NCBI GenBank assembly: GCA_040882285.1
Contig: JBBEBQ010000005.1
Span: forward strand, 365,681-429,680
DNA length: 64,000 nucleotides
Direction of reading: 5' to 3'
Origin: Gemmatimonadaceae bacterium
GTDB lineage: Bacteria > Gemmatimonadota > Gemmatimonadetes > Gemmatimonadales > Gemmatimonadaceae
Below the pieces are notes generated by a model. That model did no database searches and was not told the origin of the DNA. It saw only the letters and a list, made by a program, of their open reading frames with translations. The position numbers and the translations under genes are program-made. Below, piece after piece: positions 47,891 through 56,069 of this stretch. Every line of letters starts with the position of its first letter. Position 1 is the first letter of the stretch.

Positions 47891-48523
47891 TTGACCTCGC
47901 CCGCCGCCGATCCGCTCGTAATACGCAGCATTGAGTTCCTCGGCGGGCTGGCGAGCGTTGGGGGGTGGCGCCCAGAGATCACGGTCCCGGAAGTCGCCTT
48001 CGCCGGGCGGTCGAACGTCGGAAAATCCTCGCTGCTGAACGCGCTGGTCCGCAGGAAGGCGTTCGCGCGAGTCAGCCGCACCCCCGGCCGAACGCGGGAG
48101 ATCAACTTCTTCCTGGTGAACGGCGGCTTCGTCTTCACCGACCTTCCCGGCTACGGCTACGCGCGCGTGTCCAAGACGCAGCGCGCCGGGTGGGAGCCGC
48201 TGATCGAGAGCTACCTCCGCGGCACGAAGCAGCTGCGCGGGATCGTGCAGATCTACGACAGCAGGCGCGACCTGTCGCCCGAAGACCGCACAATGCTCGG
48301 GTTCCTTGCTGAAACCCGCGTTCCTGCGATCTTTGTTGCGACGAAGGTGGACAAGTTCTCCCAGCGCGCGGCCGCGGAGCGCGTCTCCGAGATCGAGCGG
48401 CAGCTCGGCTTCGAGGGCGCGGAGGTGATCCCGTTCAGCGCCGTCACCGGCGAGGGACGCGACGAAGTCGCGGCCGCGATCGACCAGCTACTCAGCGAAC
48501 CTGGCAGGGCCGATGAGGGTTAG
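47891..48523 (+). CDS. engB: Ribosome biogenesis GTPase EngB/YsxC
   Basis: A 210-residue GTPase. G1 is GRSNVGKSSLLNAL, G2 a Thr in PGRTREINFF, G3 DLPGYGYARV, G4 TKVDKFS and G5 in PFSAVTGEG. EngB assists late 50S subunit assembly. The start codon is TTG, three bases after the Lon stop. The stop overlaps the next gene by 11 nt. Confidence 0.95.
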   Translation: MTSPAADPLVIRSIEFLGGLASVGGWRPEITVPEVAFAGRSNVGKSSLLNALVRRKAFARVSRTPGRTREINFFLVNGGFVFTDLPGYGYARVSKTQRAGWEPLIESYLRGTKQLRGIVQIYDSRRDLSPEDRTMLGFLAETRVPAIFVATKVDKFSQRAAAERVSEIERQLGFEGAEVIPFSAVTGEGRDEVAAAIDQLLSEPGRADEG

Positions 48524-49163
48524 GATTTTACTCTGGATTTCGCCGCTGTTCTTCGCCGCGTCGTGCGCGCCCGCGCAGCCGGTCGGCGGCGTCGTACCAC
48601 CGGTGTCCTCGTCGGCGCACGATACCACCGGGATGGACCTCGTTCCCGCCGGCTTCGGCACGCTGCGGCAGGACGAGGTCGCGATCCGGCTGCAGCCGCC
48701 GGGACTGGTGGTGCGGCTGCTGCCGCTGGACGAAGGGCTCATACGGCTGCTGACGCCTGACTCGTACCGCGCGCTCCGCGATCTGCAGCAGAGCGCGAGC
48801 CGGCGGGTCGCCGAGCTGTCGCAGCGCTTCGGCGGACGGCAGCTGTCGCTGTGGCTGGTGTCGTTCTACGGCGTGGAGCCCGACATCAGGTTCAGCCCGA
48901 TGGACGTGATCGTCACCAGCACCGGCCGCGACTTCCGCCCGGTGGACGTGATCGCTCTCAGCTCCGGCTTCGGCGAGCAGCGGCTGAAGCAGCGCGAGAC
49001 CCAGAGCGCGATATTCGTCTTCGACGGCGAGATCGATCTCGATCAACCGCTCGTCGTGCGATTCCTGAACGAGCAGAACGCATTCTGGGAGCAGGCGCTG
49101 CCCCGCATTGAGCGAGAGAGAGCGTTGGTGCGCGCGAGATCTCTGCGGGCGCCAACTCCGTGA
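48513..49163 (+). CDS. Hypothetical lipoprotein
   Basis: A 216-residue protein of unrecognised family. The signal segment ILLWISPLFFAASC ends at a lipobox Cys (about 18). The mature part is rich in beta-forming segments (AIRLQPPGLVVRLLPLD, LSLWLVSFYGVEPDIRFSP, DVIVTSTGRDFRPVDVIALS) and ends in a basic helix (LPRIERERALVRARSLR). No motifs suggest catalysis. The ATG overlaps engB by 11 nt, so it is co-expressed with it. Confidence 0.7.
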   Translation: MRVRILLWISPLFFAASCAPAQPVGGVVPPVSSSAHDTTGMDLVPAGFGTLRQDEVAIRLQPPGLVVRLLPLDEGLIRLLTPDSYRALRDLQQSASRRVAELSQRFGGRQLSLWLVSFYGVEPDIRFSPMDVIVTSTGRDFRPVDVIALSSGFGEQRLKQRETQSAIFVFDGEIDLDQPLVVRFLNEQNAFWEQALPRIERERALVRARSLRAPTP

Positions 49164-49171
49164 CGATACTT

Positions 49172-49273
49172 GCTCCTGGGATATTCCAAGGGGAATCCAC
49201 CTCAACCGCTTGCCCACATGCGGCTACTGCCCTCGAGAAAGATGTTGGTCATCTACACGGGAACGGTTAGGTG
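49172..49273. repeat. Divergent palindromic element ending on an aminotransferase start codon
   Basis: It begins GCTCCTGGGATATTCCAAGGGGAATCC, the same left boundary motif as at 4994 and 50630. Short complementary ends CACCTCAACCG (49198-49208) and CGGTTAGGTG (49264-49273) follow; the right one contains the GTG start codon of the next gene. The centre is not clearly heptameric, so it looks like an eroded family member. Confidence 0.5.
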
Positions 49274-50596
49274 ACGGCTGTTGAGAGCGAAGTAACCACC
49301 GCCCCCGACTTCGGCGATCAGGACCGTCTCGCCGAATCGTTGTCCGAGCTTTCACGGGGAATGCACCTCTCGGGCATTCTCCGCACCGCCAACCAGGTGC
49401 GCGAGCTGCGGGCGGCCGGCGCCGAGATTCTGGACTTCAGCATCGGCGACTTCGGCCCGAAGTATTTCCGGATTCCGGAGAAGCTGCTGCGCGAAGTAGA
49501 GAAAGCACTCGAGTCCGGCGTGACCAACTACCCCCCGCCACCCGGTCTGGCCGCGCTCCGCAAGGCGGTGAGCGGCTACGTCGAGCGGTGCTCGGGCGTG
49601 CGCTACCCCTTGGAGTCGGTCCTCATTACGTGCGGCGGACGGCCGGTGCTGTATGCCGCGTACCGCACGGTTGTCGAGCCGGGCGACACCGTCGTGTACT
49701 CCGTGCCGTCGTGGAACAACGATTCGTACGCGTGGCTATCGGGCGCCAACGCCGTCGAGATCGAGGCGCTGAGCGAGAACGGATTCCAACCCACGCTCGC
49801 CGAGCTCGAGCCGCACATGCGGACCGCGCGGCTGATATGCCTCTGCTCGCCGGGAAATCCGACGGGCACGGCGATGGCGCCCGATACGTTCAAGTCGATC
49901 CTCGAGGCGATCGTGCGGGAGAATCGCCGGCGCGAGAGCGACGGCAACGAGCGGCCGCTGTTCCTGCTGTACGACCAGATCTACAGCTCGATCCGCGTCA
50001 AGGACAACAAGCATCGATATGCGCTCGCGCTCGTGCCCGAGTCAGCACCCTACGTGCTGACGGTGGACGGTGCGTCGAAGGCTTTCTCGGCGACCGGCCT
50101 CAGAATCGGCTGGCTGCTCGCGGCGCCGGCGATCGTGCGGAAGGCCGGTGAGCTCGTGTCGCACATGGGAGCCTGGGCACCGCACGCCGAGCAGGTGGGA
50201 CTCACGGAGCTGCTGAACGATCCGGACTCGATCGCCGAGTACCGGGAGACGATGGACGCGGCGGTGCACGAGCGCCTCGACGCGCTGCACCGCGGGTTCG
50301 CCGCGATGCGCGAGGAGGGCCTCCCCGTGGACGTGCTGTGCCCCGACGGAGCGATCTACGTGTCGCTGCGGCTCGAGCTCAAAGGGAAGCGGATCGGCGG
50401 GCGGGTGCTGGAGGACAACGAGATGATCCGCTCGCTCGTGCTCGAGCAGGCCGGTGTGGCGCTGGTGCCATTCCAGGCGTTCGGCCTGATGCGCGAGACG
50501 GGCTGGTTCCGGTTGAGCGTCGGCGCCGTCTCCATGGAAGAAATAGCGGAAGCGTTAGCCCGGATTCGGGCGCTGCTCTCCCGGGTTACGCGCTGA
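49271..50596 (+). CDS. PLP-dependent class I/II aminotransferase
   Basis: A 441-residue fold-type I enzyme. Motifs: ILDFSIGDFGPKYF, TNYPPPPGLAALRKAVSGY, the NPTG block SPGNPTGTAM, LLYDQIYSSI with the PLP-interacting Asp and Tyr, Schiff-base Lys in VDGASKAFSATGLRIGW and a C-terminal Arg in WFRLSVGAVS that binds the substrate carboxylate. These assign it to the aspartate-aminotransferase superfamily without fixing the amino acid. The GTG start is embedded in the repeat element. Confidence 0.9.
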   Translation: MTAVESEVTTAPDFGDQDRLAESLSELSRGMHLSGILRTANQVRELRAAGAEILDFSIGDFGPKYFRIPEKLLREVEKALESGVTNYPPPPGLAALRKAVSGYVERCSGVRYPLESVLITCGGRPVLYAAYRTVVEPGDTVVYSVPSWNNDSYAWLSGANAVEIEALSENGFQPTLAELEPHMRTARLICLCSPGNPTGTAMAPDTFKSILEAIVRENRRRESDGNERPLFLLYDQIYSSIRVKDNKHRYALALVPESAPYVLTVDGASKAFSATGLRIGWLLAAPAIVRKAGELVSHMGAWAPHAEQVGLTELLNDPDSIAEYRETMDAAVHERLDALHRGFAAMREEGLPVDVLCPDGAIYVSLRLELKGKRIGGRVLEDNEMIRSLVLEQAGVALVPFQAFGLMRETGWFRLSVGAVSMEEIAEALARIRALLSRVTR

Positions 50597-50646
50597 CGTT
50601 GAATGTGCCAGCTCCTTAGGCCCTTCGCTCCAGGAATATTCCAAGG

Positions 50647-50775
50647 GGAATCCAGGCCGTGAGCAGCGAGCTGTTAGCCTTGAGCGGTCAGCAAAGGCGA
50701 TATTGGACGTAACGTCAAATATCGCAGTTGCTGACAGCTAACCGCTGATTGCTCACTGCTCACGGCCTGGATTCC
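50647..50775. repeat. Intergenic palindrome with GTGAGCA-type heptamers
   Basis: A 129-nt hairpin. The outer 20 bp (GGAATCCAGGCCGTGAGCAG) are perfectly complementary to 50756-50775. The left arm is five 7-mers, GTGAGCA, GCGAGCT, GTTAGCC, TTGAGCG, GTCAGCA. The right arm holds TGCTGAC, AGCTAAC, CGCTGAT, TGCTCAC, TGCTCAC. The tip CGATATTGGACG/CGTCAAATATCG closes it. It precedes the acyltransferase gene by 47 bp. It shows the 7-bp register most clearly of all copies outside the GCTATTG type. Confidence 0.88.
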
Positions 50776-50822
50776 GCTAGTCTTCCACCAGGACCATCGG
50801 ACCACCTCCACCGGCTGCCCCA

Positions 50823-51653
50823 ATGGCCATGCTGCCTTTACGAAAGATTGCCGACCGCCCCAATGCCTCCCTCGCGTCGGCGTGGCTCGAACAGATCGCC
50901 GCCGCCCTCACCGACGGCACCACCGACCGCGCGATCCTCTGCCGCGACAGGTTGTGCGAGATCACGTATCCGGAATACGCGACCGACTGGGAGAGTGCGG
51001 TCGAGGACCGCTCGCTCCCGCTCGGCACCAGGCTCGCGCTCTCCGCGCTCGATCCGCGCAACGTCACGCTGGAGCCCGAGTACTACGCCGAGTGCGACGA
51101 CACGCGGTTCCAGAAGGTGAAGCCGCTGCTGTGGCTGTGGTACTCCTTCGACCGCACCGCGCTGGGCGGGCAGTACGTGGATCTCGGCGTGCGGCTTCGC
51201 CGGCTGCTGGCGCCGCACATCTTCAAGCGGTGCGGCGAGAACTTCAAGGCGTTCCAGCACGTCGAGTTCTCCTTCGGCTACAACATGGACGTCGGCGACA
51301 ACGTGGTGGTGCACCGGCACGTGCTGCTGGACGACCGCGGGGGACTCGTGATCGGGGACGGAGCCTCTATCGCGGACTACGCCAACATCTACAGCCACAC
51401 GCACAGCATCGTGGACCAGAAGGACGTGACGAACGCGGTGACGACGCTGAGCGAGGGAACGCGAATCACCTATCACGCGACGGTGCTCGCCGGCGTGCAC
51501 GTCGGGGAGCACGCGATGGTCGGAGCGGTTGCGGTCGCGACCAAGGACGTGCGGCCGTATCACGTCAACGTCGGGATCCCCGCGAAGAGCGTGCGCGTCA
51601 AGCCGAACGCCCCGGAGAACGCGCAGCACTTCACGACGGTCAAGCGGCAGTGA
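50823..51653 (+). CDS. Left-handed beta-helix acyltransferase (hexapeptide repeat)
   Basis: A 276-residue protein. The C-terminal half has hexapeptide turns: VEFSFGYNMDVGDNVVVHRHVLLDDRGGLVIGDGASIADYANIYSHTHSI, then VLAGVHVGEHAMVGAVAVATKDVRPYHVNVGIPAKSVRV, ending as O-acetyltransferases do. The N-terminal half (about 120 residues) is helical and not a known domain. It probably acetylates a sugar, amino sugar or similar acceptor; the target is unknown. The neighbouring hemerythrin-like gene overlaps or follows closely. Confidence 0.8.
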   Translation: MAMLPLRKIADRPNASLASAWLEQIAAALTDGTTDRAILCRDRLCEITYPEYATDWESAVEDRSLPLGTRLALSALDPRNVTLEPEYYAECDDTRFQKVKPLLWLWYSFDRTALGGQYVDLGVRLRRLLAPHIFKRCGENFKAFQHVEFSFGYNMDVGDNVVVHRHVLLDDRGGLVIGDGASIADYANIYSHTHSIVDQKDVTNAVTTLSEGTRITYHATVLAGVHVGEHAMVGAVAVATKDVRPYHVNVGIPAKSVRVKPNAPENAQHFTTVKRQ

Positions 51654-51688
51654 CGCCGGAGCACGACTTACACTCAGGGAGCGAGACG

Positions 51689-52267
51689 ATGGGAGAATCC
51701 GCGAGCGTCAGCGAGGAGCTGATGCAGGAGCACCGGCTCATCGAGCGGGTGCTGGACGCGCTCGAGACCGCCGCGGGACATCTCGAGGCCGGGCATTCCG
51801 TGCCGCCGGAGTTCTTTCTCGACGCCGCCGATTTCATCGCCGGCTTCGCCGACGGGTGCCATCACAAGAAGGAGGAAGGCGTGCTCTTCGGCGCTATGGT
51901 GGAGAGCGGTCTGCCGCGCCCCGAGGAGCCCCCGCTGGAGATCTTTCTCGACGAGCACGTGGAGGGGCGCGCGCTCACGCGCGCCATGCGCGACGCCGCG
52001 GGGCAGCTGCGCGGCGGCGAAGCCGGCGCGCGCGCCACGCTCATCTCGAGCGTGAATAGCTACGTCGCGCTGCTCCGCGATCACATCGTCAGGGAAGACG
52101 AGATGCTGTTCCCGATGGCGGAGGAGATGCTTTCAGCCGACCAGCGGCGGAGCGTGCTGCGCGACTTCGAGCGGGTCGAGCGGGAGGACGTCGGAGCGGG
52201 AGCCCACGAGCGGTTCCATGCGCTCGCCGAGAGACTGGAGCGCGAGGCCGCGGCGATGACCTCGTAG
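51689..52267 (+). CDS. Hemerythrin-like (HHE) domain protein
   Basis: A 192-residue four-helix protein with the iron-ligand pattern of hemerythrin domains: MQEHRLIERVLDALE (His), FADGCHHKKEEGVLFGAM (H-HxxxE), FLDEHVEGRALTRAMRDA (His) and LLRDHIVREDEMLFPMAEE (HxxxE). It may bind oxygen, NO or serve as an iron-based redox sensor. The ATG at 51689 has AGGGAG eight bases before it; a GTG at 51650, overlapping the previous stop, is the alternative. Adjacent to an oxygen-sensitive pathway, a protective role is possible, but this is inference. Confidence 0.88.
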   Translation: MGESASVSEELMQEHRLIERVLDALETAAGHLEAGHSVPPEFFLDAADFIAGFADGCHHKKEEGVLFGAMVESGLPRPEEPPLEIFLDEHVEGRALTRAMRDAAGQLRGGEAGARATLISSVNSYVALLRDHIVREDEMLFPMAEEMLSADQRRSVLRDFERVEREDVGAGAHERFHALAERLEREAAAMTS

Positions 52268-52273
52268 GCGATC

Positions 52274-53359
52274 CTAGGAGGGCACCAGCACGGCGCGCTT
52301 CATGAGCCCGCCGTGGTGGGCGCGGTCGAATACGTCGTTGATGTCCGCGAGCATGTGCCTTTCCACGAACGGCCGCACCGCAATCCGGCCGTCCGCGATC
52401 CACTCCAGCAGCTCGGGATACACCAGCGGGTCGGCGCCCCAATTGCCCTGCGCGATGGCGTCGAAGGCCATCAGGTTCGAGAGCGCGAGCTCGACCTTGC
52501 CCGTCGCGTAGCCGACCACCGACAGCGTCGCGCCGTAGCCGATGAGCCCGTACGCGAGCTCCTGCCCCGCGCGCGTTCCCGACGTCTCGAAGATCTTCCA
52601 CAGAAACGGCCTCGCGCCCAGCTCCTCCGCGAAGCGCTTGACCTGCTTGCGCACGTCCTGCACCGATGAGTCGCTGACGTTGAGCGTCACGTGCGCGCCG
52701 GCAGCGCGCGCCTGCTCGAGCTTGGCGTCGTCTATGTCGAGCGCGACGACTTTCGCGCCCGCCGCGGAGGCTATCTGCACGCCGTACACGCCGATGCCCC
52801 CGACTCCCACGCACACGGCCAGGTCGCCCGCCGCGAGACCCGAGCGCTTCACCGCCTGGAAGGGCGTGGCCACCGCATCGGCGACGACGCTCAGCTCCCA
52901 GAGATCGTGCCGGCGAAGAACCGCGTCGGGTACGGTGCAGATGTACCGCGCCGGCAGGACGACGTGCGACGCGAATCCGCCGTGGCGGTCGTTGCCGGGC
53001 ATCACCTGCTTGCGGCAGATGGAGCGGCGGCCGGCGCGGCACAGGTCGCACTCGCCACACGGCAGCACGGCCGGCACGACCACCGGCCGTCCGACAAGAG
53101 CCGGATCGACGCCGGGTCCAACGGCCCGCACGTATCCGCTTATCTCGTGGCCGAGCACGAGCGGCAACGCCGACCGCGTACGCACTCCGCCATGCAGGAA
53201 GGAGAGATCGGTATGGCACACGCCGCAGCCCGCCACTTCGATCGTCGCTTCGCCGGCGCCCGGCGTCTCCGCCGGCCGCGGTGCATGCTCGAGCACCGCG
53301 TCGGGCGCGGTCATCATCCACGCGTCCCACATTCCGCCGGCGGTCATCGCGGTCGTCAC
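52274..53359 (-). CDS. had: 6-hydroxycyclohex-1-ene-1-carbonyl-CoA dehydrogenase (Had-like)
   Basis: A 361-residue zinc alcohol dehydrogenase. The catalytic-zinc motif CGVCHTDLSFLHGG and GHEISG are at the front, and the structural-zinc cysteines in LPCGECDLCRAGRRSIC follow. The Rossmann motif is VGVGGIGVYGVQ. The C-terminal NWGADPLVYPELL, FVERHMLADINDVFDRAHH stretch is close to what I recall of Thauera Had and Geobacter BamQ. It oxidises the 6-hydroxy intermediate with NAD+ to 6-oxocyclohex-1-ene-1-carbonyl-CoA. The GTG at 53359 overlaps the ligase stop. It is the last gene of the run. Confidence 0.85.
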   Translation of the reverse strand: MTTAMTAGGMWDAWMMTAPDAVLEHAPRPAETPGAGEATIEVAGCGVCHTDLSFLHGGVRTRSALPLVLGHEISGYVRAVGPGVDPALVGRPVVVPAVLPCGECDLCRAGRRSICRKQVMPGNDRHGGFASHVVLPARYICTVPDAVLRRHDLWELSVVADAVATPFQAVKRSGLAAGDLAVCVGVGGIGVYGVQIASAAGAKVVALDIDDAKLEQARAAGAHVTLNVSDSSVQDVRKQVKRFAEELGARPFLWKIFETSGTRAGQELAYGLIGYGATLSVVGYATGKVELALSNLMAFDAIAQGNWGADPLVYPELLEWIADGRIAVRPFVERHMLADINDVFDRAHHGGLMKRAVLVPS

Positions 53360-55251
53360 CCGAACCACTCGCCCGGAGACGCGGCCGGGGACAGGTCACC
53401 GAACAGCACGCTGCCGCACTCGTGACAGCGGTCGAGCGTGCAGTCCTTCCCGGCAAAGCAGTGCCGGTCGTCCGGCATGAGCCGCATGATCTTCCGCAGG
53501 AACCGGCAGTCGCAATCGATGCTCGGCTCGTAAATGGCTTCGAGGTACCCTTCCGCGTTCTGCAGCACGTTCCGCACGCGCACCTTCATGGACGGCGTGA
53601 GCTCGCGCGCCTCGAGCGACAGCTCCTTGGCGACCACCGCGAACGCCTCGATGCGCTCGTACTTTGCCGGCCGCTCCTGGTTGAATCGCATGATGGTCTC
53701 CCGCAGCGAGTCCTTGACGACGCGGTCCGCGGTCGCCTGGTCGTCCCCGAACTGCTCGGCGATCCGGAAATAATCCGGGTAGATCAGCGCGGCAAGGAAG
53801 CGGCGTCCGTCGCCGGCGACGATCACATGCCGGATGAAGCTGTTCATTCCGGCCAGGCGATTCTCGATCTCAGTCGGGACGATCTTCTCCGCGTTGAGCA
53901 TCTTGAAGACGCGGTCCTTCCGGCTGATGAGCTTGAGCCCGGTGCCCACGAATTCCCCGAGATCCCCGGTGTGAAACCAGCCGTCCCCGGGGAGCGCGGC
54001 CTGCGTCGCGGCGGGGTCGTTGTCGTATCCCCGCATCACGTTGGAGCCCTTCACCAGGATCTCGCCGTCTGGGGCGATGCGCACGCTCACGCCCGGAATC
54101 GGATACCCCACCATCCCGGGCAACCCGCGAGCTTCGGTGAGATCCGTCATGGTGCAACATGGGGACGTCTCGGTCAGACCCCACCCCTCGAGCACGGGAA
54201 TCCCCTTCCCGGCGAAGTACGCCGAGATGTTCGCCGGCAATGGCGCGGCCGCGGTGAACACGAAGCGCAGTCCGGGGTGGAAAATTCGCGGCTCGTCTTC
54301 GGGGTGCGTTTGCGCGTGCGCGACCAGCTGCTGGTACACCTGCGGAACGCTGAAGTAGATCGTCGGCTGGACGTCCAGCCAGTTGGCCAGCAGACGGCTC
54401 GTGTCCTTGCCGAGCGAATCGTCGATGTAGATCGTAGCGCCGTTGTACAGCGCGGTGTACTTCTCGAAGATCCCGCCGAAGCTGTGATGCCACGGCAGGT
54501 ACGACAGGAGCCGGTCCTCGGACGTGACATTCCATACCGCGCCGAGCGCGCGCTGCTGGGAGAGAATGTTGTCGTGCGTGAGTACTACGCCCTTCATCCG
54601 GCCGCTCGTGCCCGACGTGTACATCATCAGGCAGGCCGTGGACGGGTCCACTTGCGCCGCGTAGGCGAGGAAAGCGTCCGCGGCCGCGGCGGTGGCGGCG
54701 CCGGCTCCGCGCTCCAGCGCGCCGGCGAACGGCAATATCCGCGTCAGCGGACCGGCCGAAACCGCGTCGCGCTCCGCCTCCGTCAGCGGGTCCAGCGTGA
54801 CCAGCGCGCGCACCGTCTGCGGCACGCACGCCCGCATGAGCTGCTGGCGTCCGGCCACGACGAGGATCGTGGGATCGGCGTACTCGATCAGGTCGCGCAG
54901 CTGCTCGGCGGAGTAGCCCGCGAAGATGGGGACGTACGTGGCGCCGAGGCACATCGTAGCTAGCTCGACGACCAGCAGCTCGCCGCGATTCGGCGAGACC
55001 GACACGACGCGCGTGTTCGGTCCCACTCCCGCGTCCGCCAGAAAGCGCCCGAACGTGACGACGTCTTCCAGGCATTCCCTCCAGCTGACCCTGTGGAACG
55101 CTCCGTCGCGCTTTACGCCGTACATGGCATGGCGCGGGAACCGGGCCGCGTTGCGCGCCAGCATCACGCCCACCGACTCGCGCTCGCCGACCGGCCGCAG
55201 CCGCGAGTAGATGGTGTTGCCGTCCCGGACGGCGGCGCTGCCGAGGCTCAT
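53356..55251 (-). CDS. AMP-forming acyl-CoA synthetase with cysteine-rich tail
   Basis: A 631-residue adenylate-forming ligase. Motifs: MMYTSGTSGRMKGVVLTHDN (A3), YLPWHHSFGGIFEKY, EGWGLTETSPCCTMTDL (A5), GDGWFHTGDLGEF (A7) and LISRKDRVFKMLNAEKIVPTEIE (A8). The arrangement is of the long-chain type. Beyond the normal end is a segment with six Cys (IDCDCRFLRK, HCFAGKDC, DRCHECGS), possibly a zinc or Fe-S site. In this operon it could activate benzoate, cyclohexanecarboxylate or a related acid; the specificity is not visible. It overlaps both neighbours by 4 nt. Confidence 0.8.
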   Translation of the reverse strand: MSLGSAAVRDGNTIYSRLRPVGERESVGVMLARNAARFPRHAMYGVKRDGAFHRVSWRECLEDVVTFGRFLADAGVGPNTRVVSVSPNRGELLVVELATMCLGATYVPIFAGYSAEQLRDLIEYADPTILVVAGRQQLMRACVPQTVRALVTLDPLTEAERDAVSAGPLTRILPFAGALERGAGAATAAAADAFLAYAAQVDPSTACLMMYTSGTSGRMKGVVLTHDNILSQQRALGAVWNVTSEDRLLSYLPWHHSFGGIFEKYTALYNGATIYIDDSLGKDTSRLLANWLDVQPTIYFSVPQVYQQLVAHAQTHPEDEPRIFHPGLRFVFTAAAPLPANISAYFAGKGIPVLEGWGLTETSPCCTMTDLTEARGLPGMVGYPIPGVSVRIAPDGEILVKGSNVMRGYDNDPAATQAALPGDGWFHTGDLGEFVGTGLKLISRKDRVFKMLNAEKIVPTEIENRLAGMNSFIRHVIVAGDGRRFLAALIYPDYFRIAEQFGDDQATADRVVKDSLRETIMRFNQERPAKYERIEAFAVVAKELSLEARELTPSMKVRVRNVLQNAEGYLEAIYEPSIDCDCRFLRKIMRLMPDDRHCFAGKDCTLDRCHECGSVLFGDLSPAASPGEWFG

Positions 55252-56069
55252 GGCTGACCCAGCTCCGCCATGTCGGGCGTGTCCACCGTGTCGTGCGTCT
55301 CACACGCGGCGAAGGCCGCGAGCGCGGCACCGAACGCGCCCATCTCCTGGGGGTGGGGCGGCACGACCACCTCGCCCCGGCATGCCTCAGCGATCAGCTC
55401 CACCATGATCGGGTGGTATGCGACCACTCCCCCCGTCGGCACGATTTTCCCTTCGAGCACGTCCATCGACACGATGCGCTTGAGGAGCGACCGGTACGCC
55501 GCCATGGCCAGATCCGCGGGCTGCTTCCCGCCGCGGATGAGAGTCAGCAGCTCGGTTCCGGCGAACACCGTGCAGAAGCTCGATAGCTCGAGGTTCTCGG
55601 TCGATCCGCGGCCGAGCGCGTTCAACTCGTCGACTCGGATCCCCAGCCGCAGCGCGATCTCGTCGAGGAAGCTCCCCGTGCCGGCCGCGCATTTCCGGTT
55701 CATGCGGTGCGACAGACGGCGGCCGGCGGCATCGAGCCGGATGACCTTCGCGTCCTGCCCGCCGATGTCGACGACGACGAGCGGCCCCGGTATGAAATGC
55801 GCCACGCCGCGCCCGTGACAATCGAGCTCCGTGCGCGATCCGTCCGCGAACGGAATCGTGTTTCTGCCGAAGCCGGTGGACCATACCGCCTTGACGTCGC
55901 CGCGCGCGCGGCCGCTGTTGGCCAGCGCCGTCTCGTAAGCGCGCTCGGCCGCCGCGGTCAAGTCCGCGCCGGACCGCGTGACCGCGGTGCCCAGCACCTC
56001 GCAATTCCCGTCGATGACGACCGCCTTCGTCGTCCAGGATCCGCTGTCGACGCCGGCGTAGTACGTCAT
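55248..56069 (-). CDS. bcrD: Benzoyl-CoA reductase-type ATPase subunit, canonical (BcrD/BadG-like)
   Basis: A 273-residue BadF/BadG/BcrA/BcrD family ATPase. AGVDSGSWTTKAVVID is the phosphate-1 loop and VVVDIGGQDAKVIRL the phosphate-2 loop, both intact. Iron-sulfur ligands are Cys127 in KCAAGTGSFLDEIA and Cys166 in SSFCTVFAGTELL, the same numbers as in the hydroxyglutaryl-CoA dehydratase activator. It would hydrolyse ATP to push low-potential electrons into the catalytic subunits. It is coupled by 4-nt overlaps on both sides. With a second ATPase gene at 57310, the set matches the BcrA/BcrD heterodimer. Confidence 0.88.
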   Translation of the reverse strand: MTYYAGVDSGSWTTKAVVIDGNCEVLGTAVTRSGADLTAAAERAYETALANSGRARGDVKAVWSTGFGRNTIPFADGSRTELDCHGRGVAHFIPGPLVVVDIGGQDAKVIRLDAAGRRLSHRMNRKCAAGTGSFLDEIALRLGIRVDELNALGRGSTENLELSSFCTVFAGTELLTLIRGGKQPADLAMAAYRSLLKRIVSMDVLEGKIVPTGGVVAYHPIMVELIAEACRGEVVVPPHPQEMGAFGAALAAFAACETHDTVDTPDMAELGQP

